Source: an archaeon (GTDB lineage: Archaea; Nanobdellota; Nanobdellia; Woesearchaeales; UBA11576). Taken from it: DNA of 33,045 bases. Below the pieces are notes generated by a model. That model was given only the letters and a program-made list of their open reading frames with translations. It did not search any database and was not told where the DNA came from. The stretch lies in the NCBI GenBank assembly GCA_020052935.1, contig JAGVOD010000015.1, positions 1-33,045 of the forward strand. Direction: 5' to 3'. Positions 23,388-31,431 of the stretch are shown here, piece after piece (within the stretch, counting starts at the first letter, position 1; each line of letters starts with the position of its first letter). A program made the translations under genes and the position numbers.

Positions 23388-24680
23388 ATGGAAAAACCAG
23401 GCGACAAGGTCAAGATCATCTGCGAGAAAGAAGAATACGCGGGCGTGCTCGTCGACAAGAAGAAGGACACGACAGTCGTGAAGCTCGACAACGGCTACAA
23501 CATAGGCGTAGAGAACAAGAAGATAAAGAAGATAGAGGTTGTCGAGAAAGGGAAGGAGCTCGAGATAAAGTACTCTGCCAAGGCAGATAAGAAGAAAGGC
23601 CTGCCCAACATCTCGATACTCCACACCGGCGGAACCATCGCCTCGAAAGTCGACTACAGGACAGGGGCAGTGTATAGCTCATTCAAGCCAGAGGACCTAC
23701 TCGGACTCTTCCCAGAGCTCGGCGAGATAGCCAACTTCGAATCAACGCTAATAGCGAACATGTGGTCTGACGACCTGAGGTTCAAGCATTTCTCAGTCAT
23801 AGCCGAAGCGATAGAGAAAGAGGCGAAGAAAGGCGTAGAAGGAGTCATCGTCGGCATGGGCACAGACAACCTCGCAGTAGCCGCCGCGGCACTATCATTC
23901 ATCATAGAAGACTGCCCGATGCCGGTCATCCTGGTAGGGGCGCAAAGAAGCAGCGACCGCGGAAGCAGCGACGCAGCCATGAACCTCATCTGCGCAGCAG
24001 AATTCATAGCCAAGTCAGACTTCTCCGGAGTGGCCATATGCATGCATGATTATACCAGCGACGACAAGTGCGTCATACTTCCAGCTTGCAAGACAAAGAA
24101 GCTGCACAGCTCCAGAAGAGATGCATTCAAGCCGGTCAATGACTCTGCCATCGCGAGGATAGACTACAAGACAAGGAAGATAGAGACAATAGGGAAATAC
24201 CTGAAGAAAGACAAGAAAAAATCCCTCAAGATAAGGCCGAAGCTCGAAGAGAAAGTCGGACTATTGAAGATACATGTCAACATGTTCCCAGAGCAATTCA
24301 GCTTCTTCAAGGGATACAAAGGGCTCGTGATAGAAGGCACCGGGCTCGGACACACACCCGGACAGGTGCCGAACGAGTGGTGCAAAATCCATGAGAACAT
24401 ATATCCTGCGATAAAAAAAGTAACAGACTCGGGCTGCGTCGTGGTGATGACAACGAACTGCATCAACGGCAGGGTACAGCTGAATGTCTACGACAAGGGA
24501 CGCGACCTGCAGAAGCTTGGCGTAGTCAGCGGAGAAGACATGCTCGCAGAGACAGCGCTCGTCAAGCTATCTTGGTTGCTAGGCAACTACAAGTCAGACG
24601 AGGCGAAGAAGCTCATCGGGCAGAACCTGCGCGGAGAGATAAACCCCAGGATAAGCGAGAAAGAATTCTCAGCAGAATGA
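23388..24680 (+). CDS. gatD: Glutamyl-tRNA(Gln) amidotransferase subunit D
   Basis: About 430 residues. GatD is the asparaginase-like glutaminase that supplies ammonia to GatE for converting Glu-tRNA(Gln) to Gln-tRNA(Gln), the archaeal route. In the 23382 numbering, an N-terminal SH3-like domain (about 1-65) precedes the asparaginase fold. T85 in TGGTIAS, T161-D162 in GMGTDN and K240 in KKLHSSRRDAF match the four catalytic residues. The usual GTDTM motif reads GTDNL. GAQRSSDRGSSDAAMNL and TTNCINGRV are further family marks. GAGAGG directly abuts an ATG at 23382, so ATG 23388 has the better Shine-Dalgarno spacing. The partner GatE domain is encoded just downstream. Confidence 0.95.
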   Translation: MEKPGDKVKIICEKEEYAGVLVDKKKDTTVVKLDNGYNIGVENKKIKKIEVVEKGKELEIKYSAKADKKKGLPNISILHTGGTIASKVDYRTGAVYSSFKPEDLLGLFPELGEIANFESTLIANMWSDDLRFKHFSVIAEAIEKEAKKGVEGVIVGMGTDNLAVAAAALSFIIEDCPMPVILVGAQRSSDRGSSDAAMNLICAAEFIAKSDFSGVAICMHDYTSDDKCVILPACKTKKLHSSRRDAFKPVNDSAIARIDYKTRKIETIGKYLKKDKKKSLKIRPKLEEKVGLLKIHVNMFPEQFSFFKGYKGLVIEGTGLGHTPGQVPNEWCKIHENIYPAIKKVTDSGCVVVMTTNCINGRVQLNVYDKGRDLQKLGVVSGEDMLAETALVKLSWLLGNYKSDEAKKLIGQNLRGEINPRISEKEFSAE

Positions 24681-24739
24681 TCACCATAGATGCTCTGGCC
24701 AAAAAGACATCCAATAATCCAGATAAGACAGGTTAAAGC

Positions 24740-27700
24740 ATGTTAAAGTTCTTGAACACAGAGACATTCGAAGAGAAGATCGGCGAGACCAGGGTAGTCA
24801 TAAAGATAGTCTACGGCAGATACACACAAGACGCGTTCAGCTTCGACATACAGCTCCTCGAACTGATAAACTCAAAATCGCTGAGGAACGCGAAACAGCT
24901 CCCCGAGGAAGTCAAGAAGAAGATAAAGAAAGTGGAGAAGTACGAGATATTCTTCAGGAAAGACCTCCACAAACAGCTCAAGAAAGGCATGCTCCTCGAC
25001 AAGAACTACAAGAAGTTCATCAAGTTCACATCAAAGACACTGGCGCAGACCGCCATAGACGTGCTCAAAGACATGCCAAAGATACTCGCAGGGCAGAAAA
25101 AAGTCCTGCTGAAGATAGACATAGTCAACAAATACCTCGGAGACGGCCTGGCAGCGCACGACGCAGAACACTCCACACAGAACAAGATATTCCTCGACCT
25201 GAGCGGATCCGCGCTGACTGGGAGAGCTTACGCGCCATGGCTCTGCAAGAAGAAGATAGACCTCGCGTTCTTCGACAAGCTGCTCAGCCACGAGCTCCAG
25301 CACCACCTCGAACACCTAAGAGGACTATACAAGGCAGAGGACAAGGCGCAGGAGAGGATAGAGAAGTTCATGAAGCTCAACCCTGCAAGATGGAGCGCGG
25401 GATTCCCTCTATTGTTTGAACTGCTCTGCAACCTCTACACAGAAGGCATCGCCGGATTCAGGGAAAGAAGACGCGCCAAAGCAGTGATGTTCGACCTGGA
25501 CCACATCGACAAGCTCGTGAAATCGCTGGAAAGGATAGCAGACGCCAAGACCAAAGAAGATGCAGAAGAGATACTAGAGAAGGAATTCAGGCCGCACAGC
25601 AACACAGGAGAGTACTACCTCGGCCACCTTATGTGCTACTTCATCGGCCTAAACATACTCAAGAACAGCAGGGAATCTAAGCAGATAGAGATAATATCAC
25701 CAAAGAAGAAGATCAAGCCCGAAGAGCTGAACGAATTCCTGCTCAAGAACAAGAAAGCCAAGATGGAACAGCTCGACGCAAAATCATATGAAGACGCGTA
25801 CACGCTGCTGAGCGGAGTGAAGAACCACACAGAATTCCTCAAGATGTACACAGATGCATGCAGCGGCCTGGAACTCACAAAGCCAGTCATGTTCCTAGAC
25901 CAGGAAGCATACAAGCGACTGATAGCAAAGGCGACAAAACGCTACAAAGAACAGCCGGCCGCGGAAGCAGGTGAAAAATTTATAAAGACAGAAGAAATAA
26001 GGAGCGACATGGAAAAGCTCGACTATGAAAGGATAGGGCTGAAGTGCGGCATCGAGATACACCAGAGACTAGACACGCACAAGCTGTTCTGCGAATGCCC
26101 CTCCGTGATGATAGAAGACGAATCAAAGACAGACTTCAAGAAGATTATCAGGGAGCTACGCGCAGTGGCAGGAGAGCTGGGAGACATAGACGTCGCCGCA
26201 AGGCACGAGATGGAAAAATCAGCATACTTCATCTATCATTATTATCCTTCAACAAACTGCCTTGTGGAACTGGATGAAGAGCCACCGCATCCTATGAACA
26301 CTGAAGCGCTGCGGACAGTGCTGCAGGTGTCCAAGATGCTGGACGCGCACATCGTGGATGAAGTCCAGGTGATGAGGAAGACCGTGGTGAATGGTTCGAA
26401 CACATCAGGATTCCAGAGGACAGCGCTCGTCGCAGTCAATGGGCAGCTTAATGTCGACGGCGCGAGAATAGGCGTGCCGACAATCTCTATCGAAGAAGAG
26501 GCAGCAAAAGACATAACAAAAGGAGTAGACAAGGACGGCAGGCAGTTCGTCGCTTACGGCCTCGACAGGCTCGGGATACCGCTCATCGAGATAGGCACAG
26601 ACCCAGACATAAAGACGCCAGAACAGTGCATGAAAGTCGCGGAGCACATAGGCATGATACTACGCTCTACAGGAAAAGTGGCGCGAGGACTCGGGACGAT
26701 AAGGCAGGACGTCAACGTATCTGTACGCGATGGGTCGCGGATAGAGATAAAGGGGGCGCAAGACCTAAAGATGATACCGACGCTCGTCGAATACGAAGCA
26801 AGGAGGCAATTATCGCTGCTCGAGACGAAACGAGAGCTCGAGAAGAGGAAACCAGAATTCGGGAAAAGCAAATCAAAAGATCTTACTTCTGCCTTAAAGA
26901 ATACAGAATGCAAATTCGTGAATAAGGCGATAGCATCCGGATCAGTCGCGCTGGGATTCACACTACCTGGTTTTGCTGGACTGCTTGGGAAGGAGACACA
27001 GCCAGGAAAAAGAGTCGGAACAGAACTATCTGACTATACCAAGGCAAAGACCGGCATCGGAGGGATGATACACTCTGATGAAGACCTCAAGAAGTACAAC
27101 TTCAGCGAAAAAGAGATAGAAGAAGTGAAGAAAGAGCTGTCTGTCAAGGACGAGGGGTTCGCGATAATAGTCGCTGAGAAGAACACTGCTGAATCTGCGA
27201 TGAAACACGTCATTGAACGCGCGAAAGCATGCCTTTCAGGCGTGCCACGCGAAGTCAGGAAGGCAAACCCCGACGGCACTACGACTTACATGCGACCGAT
27301 GCCTGGCGCTGCACGTATGTACCCAGAGACAGACATCCCGCCGATAAAACCAGACGTGAAAGGCATCGAGAAGGTCGAGCTACTGACTGAGAAGAAGGAA
27401 AGGTTCAAGGAGATAGGACTGGCAGAGGATTTAGCACGCGACATATCCAAGTCAGGCAAGAACTCTATTTTCGAAGGATTTGTCGAGAAATTCCCAAATG
27501 TAAAGGCCGCGTTCATAGCAGAGACGATGATATCGATGCCGAAGAATATCAAGAGAAAATACGACGTCGACATCTCCATGCTGAAAGACTCTGACTTCGA
27601 GAAGATATTCTCGCTGCTTAACGACGGAAAGATATCACGCGACAGCATCGAGGAGATCATGCTGAAGACATGCAAAGGAGAGAAGGTCGATTACTCCAAG

Positions 27701-27865
27701 TATGCTCCTATGAAGGACTCAGAGATAGAAGAAGAGCTCAGGAAGATAATAAAGGAATCGAAAGAGCTGGAGTTCAACGCCCTCGTCGGAAAAGCCATGG
27801 GAACACTCAAAGGACGCGCAGAAGGCAAGAAGATAATAGAGATGCTGAAGAGGATGAAGAGCTAA
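24740..27865 (+). CDS. gatE: Zincin-like domain fused to glutamyl-tRNA(Gln) amidotransferase subunit E
   Basis: One uninterrupted frame of 1041 codons. Residues 424-1041 (618 aa) are a full-length GatE: MEKLDYERIGLKCGIEIHQR, KLFCECPS, VDEVQVMRKTVVNGSN, GLGTIRQDVNVS, an AspRS-like insertion, PGAARMYPETDIPP, and the C-terminal tail domain. GatE phosphorylates and amidates Glu-tRNA(Gln) using ammonia from GatD. Normal GatE begins with 'MxYExxGLKxGxEIHQ', i.e. at M424. Residues 1-423 are not part of known GatE. They hold HELQH at 184-188 (HEXXH) with E235 in YTEGIAGF as candidate third zinc ligand, a gluzincin-like layout. The family is unrecognised. An internal TATA box and GGAG lie at the GatE start, so a separate GatE may also be made. 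See findings. Confidence 0.9.
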   Translation: MLKFLNTETFEEKIGETRVVIKIVYGRYTQDAFSFDIQLLELINSKSLRNAKQLPEEVKKKIKKVEKYEIFFRKDLHKQLKKGMLLDKNYKKFIKFTSKTLAQTAIDVLKDMPKILAGQKKVLLKIDIVNKYLGDGLAAHDAEHSTQNKIFLDLSGSALTGRAYAPWLCKKKIDLAFFDKLLSHELQHHLEHLRGLYKAEDKAQERIEKFMKLNPARWSAGFPLLFELLCNLYTEGIAGFRERRRAKAVMFDLDHIDKLVKSLERIADAKTKEDAEEILEKEFRPHSNTGEYYLGHLMCYFIGLNILKNSRESKQIEIISPKKKIKPEELNEFLLKNKKAKMEQLDAKSYEDAYTLLSGVKNHTEFLKMYTDACSGLELTKPVMFLDQEAYKRLIAKATKRYKEQPAAEAGEKFIKTEEIRSDMEKLDYERIGLKCGIEIHQRLDTHKLFCECPSVMIEDESKTDFKKIIRELRAVAGELGDIDVAARHEMEKSAYFIYHYYPSTNCLVELDEEPPHPMNTEALRTVLQVSKMLDAHIVDEVQVMRKTVVNGSNTSGFQRTALVAVNGQLNVDGARIGVPTISIEEEAAKDITKGVDKDGRQFVAYGLDRLGIPLIEIGTDPDIKTPEQCMKVAEHIGMILRSTGKVARGLGTIRQDVNVSVRDGSRIEIKGAQDLKMIPTLVEYEARRQLSLLETKRELEKRKPEFGKSKSKDLTSALKNTECKFVNKAIASGSVALGFTLPGFAGLLGKETQPGKRVGTELSDYTKAKTGIGGMIHSDEDLKKYNFSEKEIEEVKKELSVKDEGFAIIVAEKNTAESAMKHVIERAKACLSGVPREVRKANPDGTTTYMRPMPGAARMYPETDIPPIKPDVKGIEKVELLTEKKERFKEIGLAEDLARDISKSGKNSIFEGFVEKFPNVKAAFIAETMISMPKNIKRKYDVDISMLKDSDFEKIFSLLNDGKISRDSIEEIMLKTCKGEKVDYSKYAPMKDSEIEEELRKIIKESKELEFNALVGKAMGTLKGRAEGKKIIEMLKRMKS
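25979..26004 (+). promoter_or_regulatory. Internal TATA box and Shine-Dalgarno site before the GatE domain
   Basis: TTTATAAA at 25979-25986 is centred 26.5 nt before an in-frame ATG at 26009, and AAGGAG (25999-26004) is 4 nt before that ATG. The ATG is exactly where GatE proteins normally begin. The spacing equals that of other promoters in this window. Confidence 0.5.
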
Positions 27866-27882
27866 TTCTTTCGCTATTCAGG

Positions 27883-28152
27883 CTAGAATATCAGGTCTTC
27901 GATCTCCTTTAGCCTTTTGATGTTCAACTGGTACGCATCGCCGTGCTTTGTCTTTCCATAGAACAAGACCAATTCTTCTTTGATCAGGTCTCCCAGGACA
28001 TCTCTTACAAAACCCTCCAGGTGCGGAGGTATCCCGGATTTGAGCCTTTCGTATAACAGATGGCCCTTGCAGAACGCCTGATTTGAGTATAGCTTCTTAA
28101 GGATGTTCCTCTTGATCTTCATATATTCTGCTCTACTTAATCTCTTTCCCAT
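27883..28152 (-). CDS. Small winged-helix-like protein
   Basis: About 89 residues with a basic N-terminus (MGKRLSRAEYMKIKRNIL) and an alpha/alpha/beta-hairpin pattern typical of a winged-helix domain (GFVRDVLGDLIKEELVLFYG, then KTKHGDAYQLNIK as the wing). Likely a DNA-binding protein; no ligand domain is present. ATG 28152 is preferred over GTG 28158, because a TATA box (TTTATATATGG on the minus strand, about 28173-28183) is centred about 26 nt upstream, giving a leaderless mRNA. It is divergent from another winged-helix gene, with a perfect palindrome between them, and its 3' end converges on gatE. Confidence 0.7.
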   Translation of the reverse strand: MGKRLSRAEYMKIKRNILKKLYSNQAFCKGHLLYERLKSGIPPHLEGFVRDVLGDLIKEELVLFYGKTKHGDAYQLNIKRLKEIEDLIF

Positions 28153-28206
28153 CGACACATCTTTTCAGAAGTCCATATATAAATGCTTCTACTGTAATTG
28201 ATATTA

Positions 28207-28224
28207 ATGGCCAATATTGGCCAT
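28207..28224. promoter_or_regulatory. Perfect 18-bp palindrome between divergent regulator genes
   Basis: ATGGCCAATATTGGCCAT is a perfect inverted repeat in the 116-bp gap between two winged-helix genes. It lies about 55 nt upstream of the minus gene's start and just upstream of the plus gene's TATA box (28236-28243). A dimeric regulator, probably one of the two neighbours, should bind here. Confidence 0.65.
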
Positions 28225-28235
28225 AAATAGAAACA

Positions 28236-28243
28236 TTTATATA
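28236..28243 (+). promoter_or_regulatory. TATA box of the gene at 28269
   Basis: TTTATATA is centred about 29 nt before ATG 28269, supporting that start over the upstream ATG at 28248, which lies too close to the box. Confidence 0.55.
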
Positions 28244-28268
28244 CGGCTTGCGCTTTAATATACATACG

Positions 28269-28598
28269 ATGGAAAACAAAACAGCATTCCTGGAAATATT
28301 CGGCGATTCACCAATACTGAAAGTGCTGGACTTCCTGATAGTCAATGAGGACTTTGACTACAGCATGACGGACATAGCCACCCTCTCAGGAGTCGGTTAC
28401 TCAACCCTCAAACTGTTCTGGGGAAAACTTGAAGAGAACGACATAATAGTCAATACCAGAACTGTGGGGAAAGCCAAGATGTATAGACTCAACCTAGCCA
28501 ACCTCGTAATCAAGAAATTCAGAGATTTCTATTGGGAGACCACAAAACACCAAGTACGTGAAAAGGTCAAAGAAAAAGAAATAACAGTAAAGCATTGA
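28269..28598 (+). CDS. Winged-helix transcriptional regulator (MarR/ArsR-like)
   Basis: About 109 residues. MENKTAFLEIFGDSPILKVL is a typical start for a group of short archaeal winged-helix proteins. The HTH covers about residues 30-60 (YSMTDIATLSGVGYSTLKLF) and the wing VNTRTVGKAKMYRLN follows. The remaining residues form a Lys/Glu-rich C-terminal helix, probably for dimerisation. It is divergent from another small winged-helix gene and has a perfect palindrome just upstream of its promoter, so autoregulation or control of the neighbour is likely. Start chosen from the TATA position. Confidence 0.8.
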   Translation: MENKTAFLEIFGDSPILKVLDFLIVNEDFDYSMTDIATLSGVGYSTLKLFWGKLEENDIIVNTRTVGKAKMYRLNLANLVIKKFRDFYWETTKHQVREKVKEKEITVKH

Positions 28599-28604
28599 AA
28601 TGGA

Positions 28605-29708
28605 TCAATATTTCTTAAGGCTCAAATACTTCGCCACCCACAGCAGAGATTCGTCTGCGTGGTAGAATCTTGTGTGGAAAGGTTCTCCGTCCCTGCGATA
28701 TACCTCTAAGAAATTCCTGTGCTTGAGGATGAGCTGCCTGTATTGTTGCATGTACGTGGTGAAGCGCTTCTTGTCGTACTTTTTCACGACGTCAAGGAAA
28801 CACATCGCGAGATGAGCCCAGATGCTGTCACGCTCGTAATCTCCTGCGAAAATCTCGAGAAGGTGCATACGGTGGATGCGCTCAGGCTTGGTGGTGTACT
28901 TCAGCGGAAACGGCTTTGCCAGCCTGGCCTTCTCAATCGACGCCATGCAGAGCTCGAAAAGATGCTTCGAATCTATCACTCCGCACCAGAAAGGGAAGAC
29001 ATTCGCATCTCCTGTGACGATCTTCTGCTGCGACAGGTCATCATAGAAGTACTCACCAGACCAGAAGTTATGCAGTATCGACCTCTTTATGTCATAATCA
29101 GAGAAAGGATTGTAGAACTTGATTTCCGAGAGGTCATCACTGAGCATCGAGAGCACGCAGTTGTCATAACAGGCAGACTCACGCTTCGAATAATCCTTCA
29201 TCGACGAGAAATACCTATCGTTCCTGACAAGCCGCACACTGTTGTCGAAAACAGTCTCATAGTAATTGTCAAGCTCTTTCACCAGGAAATCCTTGTAACG
29301 CTTCAAGACGTCCTTCGCATTCGAGACGCGTATAGCGTGGATGATGAAAGGCAGGGAATCGACAGCATAGTAAGGGAAGTCAAAGCACTTTCCACTCGGA
29401 GAGATGGAAGTCGTGATGCTGCCGTGCTTCTTGAACCTTGAGAGCGCGTAGTCAAGCGTCTTTATGACCTTTTCTTTGTGACCTAACTTTACCAATGCTT
29501 CTGCGCAGATGCCGAAATCGCGGCAGTAGAACTCATTGAAGTGGCCTGAACTGACCTGGAAGTACTGCTTCTCCTTGTTCCAGCAGGAGTCGATTATCTG
29601 CTCCGCAATCTTGACATCATCGCCAGAATACTTATGGAAGCCATGCTTCCTGACGTAACGAGAACGACGAAACATACGCAGAGCTTCTGAAAGGTGAATA
29701 AATCTCAT
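28605..29708 (-). CDS. Toroid (six-hairpin) glycosidase-like protein
   Basis: A 367-residue soluble protein built of alternating helices, as in (alpha/alpha)6 toroid glycosidases. Seen are FYCRDFGICAEALVKLGH and, later, VDSLPFIIHAIR, FWSGEYFYDDL, FPFWCGVID and FYHADESLLWVAKY near the end. These carry Asp, Glu, Trp and Tyr where toroid enzymes such as glucoamylase- or trehalase-like hydrolases bind sugars. Which acids are catalytic is not certain, and no signal peptide is present, so it would act in the cytoplasm. It begins 15 bp after the stop of the double-Lrp regulator and is probably co-transcribed with it, suggesting that the regulator controls a sugar-related function. Confidence 0.65.
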   Translation of the reverse strand: MRFIHLSEALRMFRRSRYVRKHGFHKYSGDDVKIAEQIIDSCWNKEKQYFQVSSGHFNEFYCRDFGICAEALVKLGHKEKVIKTLDYALSRFKKHGSITTSISPSGKCFDFPYYAVDSLPFIIHAIRVSNAKDVLKRYKDFLVKELDNYYETVFDNSVRLVRNDRYFSSMKDYSKRESACYDNCVLSMLSDDLSEIKFYNPFSDYDIKRSILHNFWSGEYFYDDLSQQKIVTGDANVFPFWCGVIDSKHLFELCMASIEKARLAKPFPLKYTTKPERIHRMHLLEIFAGDYERDSIWAHLAMCFLDVVKKYDKKRFTTYMQQYRQLILKHRNFLEVYRRDGEPFHTRFYHADESLLWVAKYLSLKKY

Positions 29709-29723
29709 ATCCTGAAAACCTCA

Positions 29724-30686
29724 TCAAAAATCGTCTGGCAGGAAAGACATCTTATCCTCTGTCTTGAACGCCACGAACTCGTAAGACTCAATCATGCCCG
29801 GAAAGGCTGTGAGCAACGCCTCCATAATCTCCTCGAAGTGCTGCAGGTCTTTAACTTTCAGCTCTATCTCAAAATCAGCACCGCCAATCGTCTTATTGAC
29901 CGTTATCATGTAAGGGTTCCTCTTGCAGTATTCATATACTCTGGTGTATTCATTCCACCTGTTGAACTTAAGATAGGTCTTATAGAACCTGTAACCCAAC
30001 ATCTTTTCATTGAACCATAGCTTGTATCCGACGATAACCCCTTCTTTCTGAAGCTTTAAAATCCTCTTCTGAATCGTCGCCCGGGATAATCTGAGCTTGT
30101 GTTCCAACTCAAGATAATTGAACCGGGCATTGTTCTTTATCGCATCGAGTATCCGCTTATCGGTCTCGTCGATATCTGTCTCTTTTCTGGAAAGCATCGA
30201 GAACTGCAGGTCATTATTCTTATCATTAACCAAAAACTTAGAAGGGTACCACGTCAAGTCTGCATAATACGTGATGAGATAGTCTTTAAACATATTCCCG
30301 TGCCTGTTCAGCACTTTCTCCCAATACCTATTGAAATCATGGACATCCTTGACTGCCATCGCATAGCAGACGTTCCACGATCCCTCCGCGTGCCCATACC
30401 ACCACACCTCAGGATCTGAAATCATCTGTTTTATCATCGCTTTCCTCTGTTCGTCAGTCATGCTCTTAAGCAGCAGGTTTATCCTGAATGCATGATAACC
30501 CAGAGCAGTCATGTCAATAATAGTGTTGTAGCCAAGAATGACTTTAGATTCTGTCAGTTTCTTGATCCTATACTCAACAAATTGTTTTGACTTCCGTATC
30601 CTTCTGGCAATATCTATCAATGAGACTCTCGCGTCCTTGTCCAGCTCGTAGAGGATTTTACGGTCAATCAGGTCTATCTTTACCAT
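29724..30686 (-). CDS. Tandem double Lrp/AsnC-type regulator
   Basis: A 320-residue protein containing two complete Lrp units. Unit 1: winged helix (KIDLIDRKILYELDKDARVS, about 1-50) and RAM domain (to about 150). Unit 2: winged helix (DIDETDKRILDAIKNNARFN, about 170-225) and RAM domain (about 235-310, with TIGGADFEIELKV). Normal Lrp proteins have one unit and dimerise, so this would be a covalent pseudo-dimer able to recognise an asymmetric site and perhaps two ligands. A TATA-like box near 30707-30716 is about 26 nt before the ATG, giving a leaderless message. The toroid glycosidase-like gene follows by 15 bp. Confidence 0.88.
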   Translation of the reverse strand: MVKIDLIDRKILYELDKDARVSLIDIARRIRKSKQFVEYRIKKLTESKVILGYNTIIDMTALGYHAFRINLLLKSMTDEQRKAMIKQMISDPEVWWYGHAEGSWNVCYAMAVKDVHDFNRYWEKVLNRHGNMFKDYLITYYADLTWYPSKFLVNDKNNDLQFSMLSRKETDIDETDKRILDAIKNNARFNYLELEHKLRLSRATIQKRILKLQKEGVIVGYKLWFNEKMLGYRFYKTYLKFNRWNEYTRVYEYCKRNPYMITVNKTIGGADFEIELKVKDLQHFEEIMEALLTAFPGMIESYEFVAFKTEDKMSFLPDDF

Positions 30687-30842
30687 AATTCCTGCAATTC
30701 ATTACATTATTAATAAATCTTTTGATTAATGTACATAAAAAGGACATATTTATTCTAAATTGTAAAGAAATAAGAAAGAATATTTTATATATTATTACTA
30801 CCACAGAGTAACTAATTAATGATTTATGAAGGTGGTAATATC

Positions 30843-31421
30843 ATGAAACCCAAGCTTTTGGATAAAATAATCGAAAACGCAGACATACAACTAAAAAAAG
30901 ACAAACATGTGAGAGCTCCGCTCGGTGGACACGCAGAGATAACACGTGAAACAAGAACATGTCTCGCAGAATGCTGGACCGATATTCCCACCTCGGTTGG
31001 GGGAAGCAATTCAAGCGTACTAACATACAAGCCAGGTTCCTACGATGAGTATTGGTCTCACTTTCAGAGATATATAGACCGACACGCATACATACTTGAC
31101 AAAGAAGGGAGGATATTAACAAGAGTGAAAGAAGAATGCCATAGATCAATATTCCATGATATTGCTGATAAAGATATTCTAGAAACCATTCAAGGCAAAT
31201 CTGAACGTGTTGAGGAAGCCCTACAAAAAACCCCCAGGAGAAAAGCACGTTACATACTCATTGAACAACACGAGGAAGAGAGATTATTCTACAATCGTGG
31301 AGACCGCGGATATAACCCCGAGCCACCTACCGGGTTCATAGTCTATGACCACTTCGTACTGGTAGTTCCGTTAGAGCTGGCAGAAGAAGATGAAGCCAGT
31401 AGAAGGTGTTTGAGAAGTTGA
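30843..31421 (+). CDS. Orphan protein, unrecognised
   Basis: About 192 residues, charged, soluble, with no motif I can name. The N-terminal helix is amphipathic (KPKLLDKIIENADIQL), the middle is rich in Arg, His and Glu, and the C-terminal region (GYNPEPPTGFIVYDHFVLVV) looks like beta strands. The open frame begins at ATG 30819, but GGTGGT at about 30830-30835 is a good Shine-Dalgarno site for ATG 30843. A TATA box at about 30785-30793 predicts initiation near 30815. Leader layout (TATATAT, about 28-nt leader, GGTG) resembles that of the orphan at 13059. It converges on the tRNA-Arg gene 10 bp downstream. Confidence 0.65.
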   Translation: MKPKLLDKIIENADIQLKKDKHVRAPLGGHAEITRETRTCLAECWTDIPTSVGGSNSSVLTYKPGSYDEYWSHFQRYIDRHAYILDKEGRILTRVKEECHRSIFHDIADKDILETIQGKSERVEEALQKTPRRKARYILIEQHEEERLFYNRGDRGYNPEPPTGFIVYDHFVLVVPLELAEEDEASRRCLRS

Positions 31422-31431
31422 ATGATAATAA

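Noticed and set aside
22983-23624. 213-codon minus-strand frame spanning the lipoprotein and gatD start
   Set aside because: It crosses two convincing plus-strand genes and gives a Leu/Tyr-rich product without a domain.
23865-23870. GatD catalytic motif reading GTDN instead of GTDT as an inactivating change
   Set aside because: The Thr-Asp pair that acts in catalysis is retained, together with T85 and K240; the change is in the following residue.
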